Shown here: positions 33,278 through 42,557 of the stretch, one piece after another | How positions within the stretch are numbered: the first letter of the stretch is position 1 | How the letters are laid out: every line of letters begins with the position of its first letter | Source of the DNA: DASQPR01 sp963836775 | Lineage (GTDB): Bacteria > Actinomycetota > Actinomycetes > Mycobacteriales > Micromonosporaceae | DNA: 64,000 nucleotides | Reading direction: 5' to 3' | Assembly: GCA_963836775.1 (NCBI GenBank) | Contig: CAWIKR010000003.1 | Coordinates: forward strand, 372,001-436,000 | The notes under the pieces: model-generated | What the model saw: only the letters and a program-made list of their open reading frames with translations | Told to the model about the DNA's origin: nothing | Database searches by the model: none | Program-made: the position numbers and the translations under genes

Positions 33278-34452
33278 TCACCGCACTCGCCGTCGAGAAT
33301 TACCGCTCACTCCGCCAGCTCGCCGTCGGGCTGCGGCGGATCAACGTGATCACCGGATCCAATGGCAGCGGCAAATCCAGCCTCTATCGCGCCCTCCGGC
33401 TGCTTTCCGAAGCCTCCCGCAACGGCGTGGTGTCCGCACTCGCCCGGCAGGGCGGCCTGCCGGCGACGTTGTGGGCTGGTCCGGAGCACATCGGACGATC
33501 GGTGCGCGACGGCAGCCACCCGGTCCAGGGCACCGCACGAACCGGGCCGATCAGCATGAAGCTCGGGTTCGCGACGGATCAGTTCGGTTATGCGATGGAT
33601 CTGGGCTTGCCCAAGCTGGCACCGACCGCGTTCCATCTGGACCCGGAGATCAAGCGCGAGGTGGTCTTCGCCGGTCCGGTGCTGCGCCCGGCCACGTTGC
33701 TGACCGACCGGGCCAACGTCACGGTGCGGCTGCGCGCAGCCGGCGGCGGCTGGGAGGTCGCGACCGACCAGCTGCGGCCCTACGACAGCATGCTCAGCGA
33801 GCTGGCCGACCCACAGCGGGCGCCGGAGCTGCTGACGTTGCGGGACGAAATGCGGTCGTGGCGGTTCTACGACAACGTCCGGACGGATCCGGGCTCGCCG
33901 GCGCGGGCGCCGCAGATCGGCACCCGGACGCCGGTCCTGAGCCACGATGGCGCCGACCTGGCAGCAGCCCTGCAAACAATCCGTGAGCTGGGCGACGCCG
34001 CCGCGCTCGACGCCGCGGTTGACCGAGCGTTGCCGGGGAGCCAGGTGACCGTCCAGAGCGACGGTGGGCGATTCGAGCTGGAGCTGCATCAGCACGGCCT
34101 GCTGCGGCCGCTGGGCGGCGCCGACCTCTCCGACGGGACGCTGCGATATCTGGTGCTGATCGCGGCCCTGCTGACGCCGGCGCCACCAAGTCTGCTGATT
34201 CTCAACGAGCCGGAGACGAGCCTGCACCCGGAGCTGTTGCCCCCGCTCGCCGATCTGATCCAGGACGCCGCGGAGCGTACGCAGGTGATTGTCGTGACGC
34301 ACTCCCGGCCACTGGCCGCGGCCCTCGATCGCAGTGCCGCCGAGCGCGACGGGGACATCGCGCTGATCGAGCTCGCCAAGGAATTCGGCGAGACTACCGT
34401 TGTCGGGCAGGGCCGGCTCGACGGACCACCGTGGCAGTGGCCGAAACGCTGA
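33274..34452 (+). CDS. AAA-family ATPase, AAA15/21 type (OLD/RecF-like P-loop)
   Basis: The protein has 392 residues. The N-terminus MITALAVENYRSLRQLAV leads into Walker A GSNGSGKSS (about 28-36). The Walker B-like motif LLILNEPETSLHPEL has N in place of D, followed by VIVVTHSRPLAAAL. These are SMC/RecF-like ATP-binding features, without nuclease (Toprim) residues that I can see. The family occurs widely in actinobacteria and has no settled function. ATG 33274 overlaps the ABC2 stop, which implies a role tied to the transporter. Confidence 0.87.
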   Translation: MITALAVENYRSLRQLAVGLRRINVITGSNGSGKSSLYRALRLLSEASRNGVVSALARQGGLPATLWAGPEHIGRSVRDGSHPVQGTARTGPISMKLGFATDQFGYAMDLGLPKLAPTAFHLDPEIKREVVFAGPVLRPATLLTDRANVTVRLRAAGGGWEVATDQLRPYDSMLSELADPQRAPELLTLRDEMRSWRFYDNVRTDPGSPARAPQIGTRTPVLSHDGADLAAALQTIRELGDAAALDAAVDRALPGSQVTVQSDGGRFELELHQHGLLRPLGGADLSDGTLRYLVLIAALLTPAPPSLLILNEPETSLHPELLPPLADLIQDAAERTQVIVVTHSRPLAAALDRSAAERDGDIALIELAKEFGETTVVGQGRLDGPPWQWPKR

Positions 34453-34476
34453 GCAGATTCGGATCGGAGGGCAGGA

Positions 34477-34971
34477 GTGCCAGACAACGACATCGACGCC
34501 GCGGTGGCGGCGCACCTAAGCCGGTTCAACGACGCCGTGCGGTCCGGCGATTTCGCCGACTTTGTCGCCACGTTCGCCGATGATGCCGTGATGAGTTTCG
34601 ACGGCGTACCAATCGGGCCGTTTCGAGGCCGCGCCGAGATTCTCCGGGCCTATCAGCAACAACCACCGACCAGCACGATGACCGCGCAAGCGATCGAGGA
34701 GATCGCGCCCGGGCTGGCCCGAGTCAGGTTCGAGTGGGACGGCGGCGGCACTGGCACCATGCAGGTCGGGTTCAGCGCCGACCGGGTCTCCGAGCTCCGC
34801 ATCGCGTTCGACGACTGGCACGGACAGCCACGGACGCCTGAGCCACGGACGCCTGAGCCGCGCTCGAATGCCCGGCCGGGTGGATGCCGGAGCCGATGCG
34901 ATCGACCTTGCCGCCACCGGTGCGGCGATCGCGATCGCGATGGACCATTGCCGCTAACCTCGCCACCATGA
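34477..34971 (+). CDS. NTF2-like/SnoaL-type small protein with low-complexity tail
   Basis: The protein has 164 residues. The first 115 fit the nuclear-transport-factor-2 fold: FNDAVRSGDFADFVATFADDAV near the start and RIAFDDWHG at the end. The tail is unlike the family: PRTPE is repeated from a 15-base DNA repeat, followed by Arg/Cys-rich sequence that may be non-functional. GGAGG precedes GTG 34477. Its stop overlaps the next start (ATGA). Whether it is an enzyme or a ligand-binding protein cannot be told. Confidence 0.75.
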   Translation: MPDNDIDAAVAAHLSRFNDAVRSGDFADFVATFADDAVMSFDGVPIGPFRGRAEILRAYQQQPPTSTMTAQAIEEIAPGLARVRFEWDGGGTGTMQVGFSADRVSELRIAFDDWHGQPRTPEPRTPEPRSNARPGGCRSRCDRPCRHRCGDRDRDGPLPLTSPP

Positions 34972-36770
34972 AGACGCTCCGCGCCGTCGCCGGGATCGCT
35001 GTCGTGTCCGGGTTGCTGCTGTGGTGGACCGCGCTGCCGGCGGCCGCCGCCGATGTGGAATCAATTGCCTCCTATGCGACCACAATTCAGATCACCTCGG
35101 ACGGCAACCTGCACGTCGCGGAGGTCATCGACTACGACTTCGGCGGCAACCGCAAGCACGGCATTTTTCGCTACATCCCGGTGCGGTTCCGGTTCAACGA
35201 CACCCACGACCGGATCTACCGGATCAACGACGTCACGGTGACCCGCGACGGCCACTCGGAGCCGTTCCAGAAATCCTCGCCGGACCAGTTCTTCGAGCTC
35301 AAGATCGGCGACGCGGACACGGAGATCAGCGGCACCCATAAGTACGAAATCGATTACACCGTGGCGGGTGGACTCAACGGTTTCGCCGAGCATGACGAGC
35401 TGTTCTGGAACGTCATCGGCTCGGATTGGCAGGTTCCCATCCACCAGGCGACGGCGACCGTGACCGCGCCCGCGACCATCCAGGACGTAGCCTGCTACTC
35501 CGGCCCGCTCGGCAGCCACACCGCGTGTACCAGCGCCGACAAGTCCGCGAGCACCGCGAGTTTCAGCCAGACCGACCTCGGCCCGCATCAAGCATTCACC
35601 GTGGTGGTCGCGATTCCGAAGGGCGCGGTCACCGGGGTCGAGCCGATTCTGGCGCAACGCCACGGAGTCGAGTCGTTCCGGCCGACGCCGCTGACCGCGG
35701 GCCTCAGCGGCGGCTTCGCGCTGGTCGGTGTGGTGATCGCGGCGGCGGCCGCGTGGCTGGTCGGGCGGGACCGCAAGTACGCAGGATTCCTGCCCGGCCT
35801 CACGCCTGGTTACGGGCAGACCGGGACCGAGGTGCGTCGGCCGCTGTTCGGCAACCCGCCGGTCTCGGTGGAGTTCGTGCCACCGGACAACGTGCGCCCC
35901 GGCCAGGTCGGCACCCTGGTCGATGAGAAGGCGGACAGCGTCGATGTGGTCGCCACCATCGTGGACTTCGCGGTCCGCAAGCATCTGCGGATCCGTGAGC
36001 TGCCGTTGGCCCGGACCACCGACTGGGAACTGGTCAAGCTGACCGACGGCGACAGCAAGTTCCTGCCGTACGAGCGGGAACTGTTCGATGCGCTGTTCCG
36101 GGGCCGCGACACGGTGCGCCTGTCGGAGTTGCGGAACACCTTCGCGACATCCTTCAACCTCACCAAGAGCCGGCTCTACGACGACATGGTGACCCAGGGC
36201 TGGTACCACGCCAGTCCGCAGAAGACCCGGATCCGGGCTCGCGCGATCGGCGTGATCTGCCTGGTCCTTTCGGTCGCGATCACGGTGGCGCTGGCCGTCT
36301 TCACCCAGCTCGCCCTGATCGGTGTAGGGCTGATCGTGGGCTCGATCGCGCTGCTGCTGGCCTCGGGACGATTCCCGGCGCGGACCGGAACCGGCAGCGC
36401 GGCCCTGGCACGAGTGCAGGGCTTCCGGCTTTTTGTCGCCACGGCTCAAGCCGAGCAGATCAAGTGGGAGGAGCGCGAGCAGATCTTCTCCGCCTACCTG
36501 CCCTACGCGATGGTCTTCGGACTGGCCGAACGCTGGGCCAGCATCTTCGGTGATCTCGGCGCCGTCCAGGCCGATGGCAGCCCCGGCCTGTACTGGTATT
36601 CCGGCTATCCGGGCTGGACCTTCGCGGCGTTCCCGCACGCGTTCACCAGCTTCGCGGCAACGACCAGCACGTCCATCACCAGCACGCCGCCCTCGGCATC
36701 GGGCTCGTCGGGTTTCGGCGGCGGCTTCAGCGGCGGCGGTGGTGGCGGCGGAGGCGGAGGGTCCTGGTGA
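34968..36770 (+). CDS. DUF2207-domain membrane protein with glycine-rich C-terminus
   Basis: The protein has 600 residues: signal peptide (1-27, cut after PAAAA), an extracytoplasmic DUF2207 domain (about 28-225), a membrane segment near 245-265, a cytoplasmic winged-helix-like region (about 300-420), two further membrane segments (about 425-465) and a Ser-rich then poly-Gly end (GGGFSGGGGG…SW). The order is standard for DUF2207 proteins. Their function is unsettled; Gly-rich tails are common in them. It is the last gene of the five-gene unit and is followed by a hairpin. Confidence 0.85.
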   Translation: MKTLRAVAGIAVVSGLLLWWTALPAAAADVESIASYATTIQITSDGNLHVAEVIDYDFGGNRKHGIFRYIPVRFRFNDTHDRIYRINDVTVTRDGHSEPFQKSSPDQFFELKIGDADTEISGTHKYEIDYTVAGGLNGFAEHDELFWNVIGSDWQVPIHQATATVTAPATIQDVACYSGPLGSHTACTSADKSASTASFSQTDLGPHQAFTVVVAIPKGAVTGVEPILAQRHGVESFRPTPLTAGLSGGFALVGVVIAAAAAWLVGRDRKYAGFLPGLTPGYGQTGTEVRRPLFGNPPVSVEFVPPDNVRPGQVGTLVDEKADSVDVVATIVDFAVRKHLRIRELPLARTTDWELVKLTDGDSKFLPYERELFDALFRGRDTVRLSELRNTFATSFNLTKSRLYDDMVTQGWYHASPQKTRIRARAIGVICLVLSVAITVALAVFTQLALIGVGLIVGSIALLLASGRFPARTGTGSAALARVQGFRLFVATAQAEQIKWEEREQIFSAYLPYAMVFGLAERWASIFGDLGAVQADGSPGLYWYSGYPGWTFAAFPHAFTSFAATTSTSITSTPPSASGSSGFGGGFSGGGGGGGGGGSW

Positions 36771-36810
36771 GCAACAGGCCGTCGTGAGCGAGCCGCCTGG
36801 AAACGAAAGG

Positions 36811-36852
36811 CGCCCGGCCTGACAAGCACGGGGGAACCTGTCAGGGCGGGCG
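36811..36852. terminator. Hairpin between DUF2207 and peptidase genes
   Basis: CGCCCGGCCTGACA (36811-36824) pairs with 36839-36852 with one mismatch around a 14-base loop. It serves the convergent pair of genes. Confidence 0.55.
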
Positions 36853-36955
36853 TTGCGACGACATTACCCGGCCCTCCGGTGCTCCGGCAAGACCGCGATT
36901 CGGGCCGTGGTGTGGCGAGCCGGCGCCGCACCCGGCAGCGCGACGCCGGCCGCCT

Positions 36956-39055
36956 CTACTGCGTGACGCCGAGTTGGCTGGCGAAGAACGCCAGGCGGTC
37001 GGCGGCCAGCTCCACCGTGCGCGAGACGGCACGGCTGGCGTGACCGACGTTGAGTTCGCGGCGGATCAGCACCGGACGCTCACTCGCCGTCGCGTGCTGC
37101 AGCGCCGCGCACAGCTTCCGCGCGTGCAGCGGATCCACCCGGGTGTCGCCCTCAAAGACCGTGAAGATCACCGCCGGGTAGTTCGTGTTTTTCTGCACAT
37201 GGTGATAAGGCGAGTACGCGTACAGCCAGCCGAACTCGGTCGGATCGGCGGCGCTGCCGTATTCGCCGTTCCAGTTGCTGCCCAGGCCGAATAGTTCGTA
37301 CCGGATCATGTCCAGCAGCGGTGCCGAGCAGACCACGGCGGCGTATTTCTCCGGGTGCTGGGTCAGGGCAGTGCCGACCAGCAGGCCGCCATTGGAACCG
37401 CCGAAGATGCCGAGCTGCCGATGTGTGGTCCAGCCGTTCTCGACCAGCCAGTCGGCCGCGGCGTGGAAGTCGTCGAAGACATTCTGCTTGCGATCCCGGT
37501 GGCCGGCCCGGTGCCAGGCCTCGCCCTCCTCGCTCCCGCCGCGCAGGCTGGCCAGGGCGAAGACGCCGCCGGCTTCGATCCAGGCGAGGATGTACGGGTC
37601 GTAGACGGGTGGGCGGCTGATGTTGAAGCCGCCGTAGCCGTAGAGAATCGCGGGTGCCGGCCCGGCCGGGCGGTCGGCGGCGCCGGCGACGAACATGCGA
37701 ACCTCGGTGCCGTCATAGGACCGATAGGTCACGTGCTTGGTCACCACCTCGACCGATGTGCGAGCGTCGCCGGCCGGCTCGGCCCAAGTCGACACTCCAG
37801 CCGTACGCGCGTCGTAGCGCAAGATCCGAGTCGGCGCGGTGAAGTCGGTGTAGCCGAACCAGACCTCGTGCCCACCGTCGCGGCGCGCCGACAGCCCGGT
37901 CACGGTGCCCACCCCGGGCACCGCGACGTCGTGCACCGGCGCTCCGGTGACCAGGTCGTAGACCGTCACCTCGCCGATCGCGTGCCGGGTGTGCAGCGCG
38001 ACCAGCAGTGGCCGCGGCAGTTCCGGGCCGGTCACCGCGACGTAGTCGCCGAGCACCGCCGCCGGATCCTCCGGGATCAGAGTCCGCCACGACGAGTAGC
38101 CCGCACCGTCGACGAGCGCGCCCGGGTCCGCCACGCACAGCCGCCAGCGCGACGCCTCGCGGTTGGTCTGCAGATATGCCAGGCCGTCCCGGCCGATCTC
38201 CAGCCAGGTGTGCGCGTCCACGCCCCGCTGCACCGGGACCAGTTCGCCGGATCCGTGCAGATCTGCCAGATAGAGGTCGTTGTGCGAGTCCGTGCCGCGG
38301 ACCTCGGTGATCCACAGCCAGCGTCCGTCATGCGACATCTGTACGCCGAAGTAGGTGGACCGGGTCGCGCCGTCGCCGAAGATCAGCTGGTCGGAGTCCG
38401 GGTCAGCGCCGACGACGTGCCGGTAGACCCGGCGGTAGAGCGACGCGTCGTCGTCCAGCACCGATCCGGATGGCAGGTGGCGCACGTAGTAGAACGCCGA
38501 GCCGTCCGGCACCCAGGCGATATCGGTGTGCCGGGCCCGGTCGATCGGACCGTCGACGATCTTGCCGCTGGTCACTTCGAGCACCCGGATCACCGAGTTC
38601 TCGGTGCCGCCTTCGGACAGGCCGTAGGCCAGCAGGGTGCCGTCCGGCGACGGCTGGTAGAGGTCGAGGGTGGTGGTGCCGCTCGGATCCACCGCCGTCG
38701 GATCGACCAGCGCCCGTTCGGTCCCGTCGCCATCGATCGCGTAGAGCACCGCGTGGTCCTGCTCCGCGGAGCGGCGCAGGAGGAACGCCCGGTCGCCGCG
38801 CCAGGTCGGCAACCCGACCTCGCCGACCGCGTGCAGGACCGCGAGCCGATCCCGGAAGCCGGCGCGATCTGGCCAGGTCGCCCTGGTGGTCTCGTAGAGC
38901 TCGTCCTGGGCCGCCGACCAGGTGACAGTACGCGGATCCGCCACATCCTCGAGCCACCGGTAGGGATCCGGGATCTGGTGGCCGTGGAGATCGTCGACGA
39001 CGTCGACGCGTACGGCGGCGGGGTAGCGGGCGGGGTGACCGGGCGTGTCGGGCAT
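36956..39055 (-). CDS. Prolyl oligopeptidase family serine peptidase (S9A)
   Basis: The protein has 699 residues, the normal S9A length. An N-terminal beta-propeller begins with DPYRWLEDV (about 30-38), and the C-terminal alpha/beta hydrolase domain carries nucleophile S554 in FGGSNGG, D637 in FEGDTRVDP and H672 in NVGHAS. The triad is complete. There is no signal peptide, so it probably acts on short peptides in the cytoplasm. ATG 39055 is preferred to 39091 because the domain starts there. Confidence 0.93.
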   Translation of the reverse strand: MPDTPGHPARYPAAVRVDVVDDLHGHQIPDPYRWLEDVADPRTVTWSAAQDELYETTRATWPDRAGFRDRLAVLHAVGEVGLPTWRGDRAFLLRRSAEQDHAVLYAIDGDGTERALVDPTAVDPSGTTTLDLYQPSPDGTLLAYGLSEGGTENSVIRVLEVTSGKIVDGPIDRARHTDIAWVPDGSAFYYVRHLPSGSVLDDDASLYRRVYRHVVGADPDSDQLIFGDGATRSTYFGVQMSHDGRWLWITEVRGTDSHNDLYLADLHGSGELVPVQRGVDAHTWLEIGRDGLAYLQTNREASRWRLCVADPGALVDGAGYSSWRTLIPEDPAAVLGDYVAVTGPELPRPLLVALHTRHAIGEVTVYDLVTGAPVHDVAVPGVGTVTGLSARRDGGHEVWFGYTDFTAPTRILRYDARTAGVSTWAEPAGDARTSVEVVTKHVTYRSYDGTEVRMFVAGAADRPAGPAPAILYGYGGFNISRPPVYDPYILAWIEAGGVFALASLRGGSEEGEAWHRAGHRDRKQNVFDDFHAAADWLVENGWTTHRQLGIFGGSNGGLLVGTALTQHPEKYAAVVCSAPLLDMIRYELFGLGSNWNGEYGSAADPTEFGWLYAYSPYHHVQKNTNYPAVIFTVFEGDTRVDPLHARKLCAALQHATASERPVLIRRELNVGHASRAVSRTVELAADRLAFFASQLGVTQ

Positions 39056-39114
39056 GGGTAGATCCTGCCGCGTGCGATCAGCGACGACCACCCTTGAGCA
39101 CCCGCAAAATGGTT

Positions 39115-39675
39115 CTAGCGCACGATTTCATACTGCATATGCGTTACCGTCGGCGAGACCGTCACCGCCAGCGGCTTGAGCTCGAAGTGCCCGGTCTCGT
39201 CGAACATCCGCAGGCCGTCACCGAGGAGCACCGGCGCGATCTGCAGGTTCAGCCGGTCCACCAGGCCGTCGCGCAGCGCCTGCTGGATGGTCTCGCCGCC
39301 CATCAGAACCACGTCCTTGTCGCCGGCCGCGGCCCGGGCGCGGGTCAGCGCATTTCCGATGCCGTCGGTGACGAAATGGAATGATGCGCTCTTCATCTCC
39401 CGGTCCGGCTCGCCATGGTGGGTGAGCACGAAGCTCGGCGCCGGATACGGCGTATCGCCCCACTCGTCGAGACCGAGATCGAAGGTGCGGCGCCCGAGCA
39501 CCACCGCCCCGACGGCGGCGAACGTGTCCTGGACCCGTGACTTGTCGACCTCGTTGTCGGCGAAAATCCAGTCGTGCAGCCGGGCGCCGCCCCGGCCCAT
39601 CGGCTCCTGTGCACTGATGTCGGGCCCGGCCATGTAGCCGTCCACGGAAACGGTCACGTGTGCGAAAACAGCCAT
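39115..39675 (-). CDS. Dihydrofolate-reductase-like/RibD C-terminal domain protein
   Basis: The protein has 186 residues of the RibD_C fold: VFAHVTVSVDGYMAGPD at the start, GAVVLGRRTFDLG in the NADPH site, and VVLMGGETIQQALRDGLVDRL before IAPVLLGDG. These stand-alone proteins are numerous in actinobacteria and reduce unknown substrates; few are true DHFRs. The next 263 bases downstream of its start show no gene. Confidence 0.87.
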   Translation of the reverse strand: MAVFAHVTVSVDGYMAGPDISAQEPMGRGGARLHDWIFADNEVDKSRVQDTFAAVGAVVLGRRTFDLGLDEWGDTPYPAPSFVLTHHGEPDREMKSASFHFVTDGIGNALTRARAAAGDKDVVLMGGETIQQALRDGLVDRLNLQIAPVLLGDGLRMFDETGHFELKPLAVTVSPTVTHMQYEIVR

Positions 39676-39938
39676 ACGGGGCAGTCTGCCGCACTCGCTC
39701 GGAAGCCGCGCGGCTAAGCGCCGACATCGGCGGGCAGATCTCTCGCGTCCGCAACTCAGAAAGGACGGTTGTGTCGACGTGGTCGCCGGTATCGGCGGCA
39801 GATGTCCGATTTAGCCGTCAACCTCGAGGTTTGTCGCCGACGCCGTGGCCGGGGCTATCTCCTCGCGGGCGGTGCGCTCGTGCATAGCATCGCCCGGAAC
39901 GCGCCGTCGGCGGCCGGTCGCCGCCCCAACACCGAGTT

Positions 39939-40838
39939 TCAGTCCGTGAAGCCGTCCAGCCGGCCGGCCCCGGGGATCCGCGAGTTGGCCGCGGATGTGC
40001 TGGTCGCGATGTCCAGCGCGGCGACCGGCGCCGATTCCTCCTCCAGCGCGCGGACCAGCCCGGCCACGAACGCATCGCCGCAGCCGAGCCGGTAGCGGCC
40101 GAGCTCCGCCGGCGGCAGCACGATCGGGTCGATGTCCGGGAACGACGCCCACGCACCCTGATCGCCGTCCATCACCACAATCGCGGTGTCATCGGATCCG
40201 GCCAGCTTCCGCAGCCCTTCGCCGAGGCTGTTGAGGTCGTGCGGATCGCTCGCGTGCAGCAACGCGGCGGCGTGCACCGCGCTGATCGTGACCAGGTCGG
40301 CGCCGGAGTGAAGAGCCTGGCGGACGCCGTCTTCGGCGCTGTCCACGGCGATCTGCGCACCGGCTTCGGCGGCGATGGCGATGATCCGGGACACCGCGTC
40401 GGGTGGTGCGCCCGGCGGGAGGATGCCGGAGACGACGATCCACGACGGCATGCTCTCGACGATGGCACCGGCGATCGTGTCCTCGAGCGCGTCCCACTCG
40501 GCCGTGTCGATCGGGGTCGGAGGCTCGTAGAGCTCGGTGAGCGCACCGGACTGGTCGGTCAGCGTGGTGCGTAGCCGGGTCTGGCCGCGACCGATCACCG
40601 GACCGAACTCGATGCCCTCGATTTCCAGGCTGGTCGCGATCCACCGGCCGCTGGCGCCGCCGACCACCGCGACCGCGACCACCTCGGCGCCGAGGGCTCG
40701 GGCCGCGCGTGCCACATTCAGGCCGTTTCCACCGGCCAGGCGCACGGTCTCCAGGGGACGATGGATCGTTCCGGGGACCAGCTCATCGACAACATAGGTA
40801 TGGTCAACGCTCGGGCTCAGCGCAACGGCGAGAATCAT
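39939..40838 (-). CDS. PfkB-family sugar kinase (1-phosphofructokinase/LacC-like)
   Basis: The protein has 299 residues. It starts MILAVALSPSVDHTYVVDEL, with RLAGGNGLNVARAARALGAEV at about 34-54 and the anion-hole/catalytic motif RLGCGDAFVAG near 254-264. These place it with the FruK/LacC tagatose-6-phosphate or fructose-1-phosphate kinases. GGAGG precedes ATG 40838 at seven bases. No PTS or other sugar genes are adjacent, so the substrate is uncertain. It is divergent from the DCoH-like/VOC fusion. Confidence 0.87.
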   Translation of the reverse strand: MILAVALSPSVDHTYVVDELVPGTIHRPLETVRLAGGNGLNVARAARALGAEVVAVAVVGGASGRWIATSLEIEGIEFGPVIGRGQTRLRTTLTDQSGALTELYEPPTPIDTAEWDALEDTIAGAIVESMPSWIVVSGILPPGAPPDAVSRIIAIAAEAGAQIAVDSAEDGVRQALHSGADLVTISAVHAAALLHASDPHDLNSLGEGLRKLAGSDDTAIVVMDGDQGAWASFPDIDPIVLPPAELGRYRLGCGDAFVAGLVRALEEESAPVAALDIATSTSAANSRIPGAGRLDGFTD

Positions 40839-40926
40839 CGACAACCTCCGGCGAGCAGTATCACGTGTCGGCGCCGGACCTCGCCAGTGCTGGTTCGGTC
40901 GGCATTCACGGAACAGGAGTGCGAAC

Positions 40927-41613
40927 GTGACGAAGTCGATGACGCGAGGCGAAGCTTCGGCGGCTGTGACCGATTTGGGCTGGCGGTACATATTGGGTGC
41001 ATTCGTCACCACAGTCCCGGTGTCGTCGCTGGAGGCCGCGGGTGCGGTCGCCGCCCGCGTGACCGCCTCCGCCGGGCGCAACGGCGGCTCGCACGTGCGC
41101 GTCGACGTGCGCGCCGACCGTGTCGTGGTGACCGTGCAGACCTTCGCGGTCGGCTGGACCACTCCCGACGACATCGAGATCGTGCACCTGATCACGGCGG
41201 CTCTGAACGGCACGACGCGACCCGTGACAGCGGAGGTCGGCGCGGCGCCGCGCTCGGTCCAGATCATCGAGATCGCCGTTGACGCGATCGACATTCCGGC
41301 CGTCCGTCCATTCTGGAAGGCGGTTTTCGGGTACGCCGACGAGGGCGACCGTAGCGGCTCGACGGATCCGCTGGTGGACCCGTGGGGTCAGGGCCCGTCG
41401 ATCTGGTTCCAGCAGATGGATGCGCCGCGGCCGCAGCGCAACCGGATCCACTTCGACATCTCGGTGCCGCACGACGAGGCCGCGGATCGGATCAAAGCGG
41501 CGGTGGCGGCCGGCGGGCGGATCGTCGGCGATGCCGAAGCGCCGGCGTTCTGGGTGCTCGCCGATCCGGAGGGCAACGAGGTCTGCATCACGACGTGGCA
41601 GGGTCGCGACTGA
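40927..41613 (+). CDS. Pterin-4a-carbinolamine dehydratase-like domain fused to VOC domain
   Basis: The protein has 228 residues. Residues about 1-95 resemble DCoH/PhhB: a long helix, then SHVRVDVRADRVVVTVQT and WTTPDDIEIVHLI. Residues about 108-228 form a Glyoxalase_6-type VOC domain ending LADPEGNEVCITTWQ. The DCoH active site normally has HHP-like histidines; here only one H is seen at that place (NGGSHV), so dehydratase activity is doubtful. The last 26 bases overlap the convergent MerR gene. Confidence 0.8.
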   Translation: MTKSMTRGEASAAVTDLGWRYILGAFVTTVPVSSLEAAGAVAARVTASAGRNGGSHVRVDVRADRVVVTVQTFAVGWTTPDDIEIVHLITAALNGTTRPVTAEVGAAPRSVQIIEIAVDAIDIPAVRPFWKAVFGYADEGDRSGSTDPLVDPWGQGPSIWFQQMDAPRPQRNRIHFDISVPHDEAADRIKAAVAAGGRIVGDAEAPAFWVLADPEGNEVCITTWQGRD

Positions 41614-42280
41614 TCGTCGGCGACTCCGCCGCGGGCGGCTGCGACCGCGTCCCGGGTGCCAACCGCTCGGCGCTGGCGTGCTCGTGGGCGAGCAGCCGGA
41701 GCGCGGCGAAGAGCGACTCGCCCAGCACCGTCCCGAGAACCACGAGTTCCAGCATCCGGGTCGGGTCGCCGCGAGCGATCACGTGATCCACTTCGATGGT
41801 GGCTAGCCGCTGCGCGGTGTCGGCGTAGACATCGAGGTCCGCCAGGAGTTCCGGGACCTCCAGCGTGGACAGCGCCATCAGCACGTCGGCCAGCATGTTC
41901 ATGCCGTGGCTGTCCGGATTCACCCGCCAGCCGCGCCGGCCAGTGAGGTCATCGGCCTCGGCGCGCGCCCGCTGCCAGTCCGCCGAGGACCGGTCCGGGT
42001 GCCGGGCCGGCGCCACCGCCTCGTGAGCGACGCCCAACAGGTCATGCGGCGGCAGGTCGGTGCGGCCGAGCGCGGCGACCACGTCGCGGGCCGCCGCGAT
42101 CGGCACGCCGCCGACGTCGACCAGAGCCCGCACCAGGCGCAGCCGCTGCACGTGGCGTTCGGAATAGTCGGCTTGATTGGCGGCTCGGGCCGCCCCCGGC
42201 TCCAGGAGTCCCTCGCGGAGGTAGTACTTGATGGTGGGGATGGCGACGCCGGTGCGCGCGCTCAGTTCAGCGATCCGCAA
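41588..42280 (-). CDS. MerR-family transcriptional regulator
   Basis: The protein has 230 residues. The N-terminal MerR winged helix begins MRIAELSARTGVAIPTIKYY with REGLLEPG, and DVGGVPIAAARDVVAAL follows. A longer C-terminal domain of about 130 residues is helical and has no metal-binding cysteines, so it probably senses an organic ligand. A long imperfect palindrome lies 120 bases upstream. It is divergent from the DUF4188 gene, the likeliest target beside itself. Confidence 0.87.
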   Translation of the reverse strand: MRIAELSARTGVAIPTIKYYLREGLLEPGAARAANQADYSERHVQRLRLVRALVDVGGVPIAAARDVVAALGRTDLPPHDLLGVAHEAVAPARHPDRSSADWQRARAEADDLTGRRGWRVNPDSHGMNMLADVLMALSTLEVPELLADLDVYADTAQRLATIEVDHVIARGDPTRMLELVVLGTVLGESLFAALRLLAHEHASAERLAPGTRSQPPAAESPTISRDPATS

Positions 42281-42399
42281 TGTCGCCCCTCCCGATCAAG
42301 AATCCGCCGCCAGCAGTCCGCAGCCGCCAGGCCGCGCCCGGCCATCCGCCGCCAGCCGCGCCCGGCCGGGCCCGGCCGCGACCCCAGCCCGTCCCGATT

Positions 42400-42440
42400 C
42401 TTGAACGACTGTTGCTGATATACGACAACGATCGTTCAAG
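42400..42440. promoter_or_regulatory. Imperfect palindrome upstream of the MerR gene
   Basis: CTTGAACGA (42400-42408) and TCGTTCAAG (42432-42440) are perfect inverted arms. The inner GTTG/CAAC bases extend the match to about 14 of 18 positions per arm. It is a candidate regulatory site in the merR–DUF4188 intergenic region. The region 42281-42390 holds only GC-rich direct repeats of GCCGCCAGCCG type. Confidence 0.45.
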
Positions 42441-42500
42441 ATCCAGAAGTATGTGGGGCCGCAGAACGGCATAACCGGTTGCGCTGCGCTCGAATGCGAT

Positions 42501-42538
42501 GGATAGTAGCACTATCCGAAACGGATAGCGTCACTATC
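42501..42538. promoter_or_regulatory. Two tandem GATAG/CTATC palindromes before the DUF4188 gene
   Basis: GGATAGT-AGC-ACTATCC (42501-42517) and GATAG-CGTCA-CTATC (42524-42538) have centres 22 bases apart, two helix turns, and end 19 bases before ATG 42558. This is a clear candidate double operator for a dimeric repressor. Which regulator binds is unknown. Confidence 0.6.
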
Positions 42539-42557
42539 TATGCGACCGGAGGCACCG

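Noticed and set aside
29644..34452. RiPP or lanthipeptide export locus
   Set aside because: No precursor peptide, modification enzyme or protease gene was found around the ABC genes.
34868..34957. Possible 29-codon gene between NTF2-like and DUF2207 genes
   Set aside because: It lies inside the NTF2-like tail, has no ribosome site, and its codon bias could be chance over such a short length.
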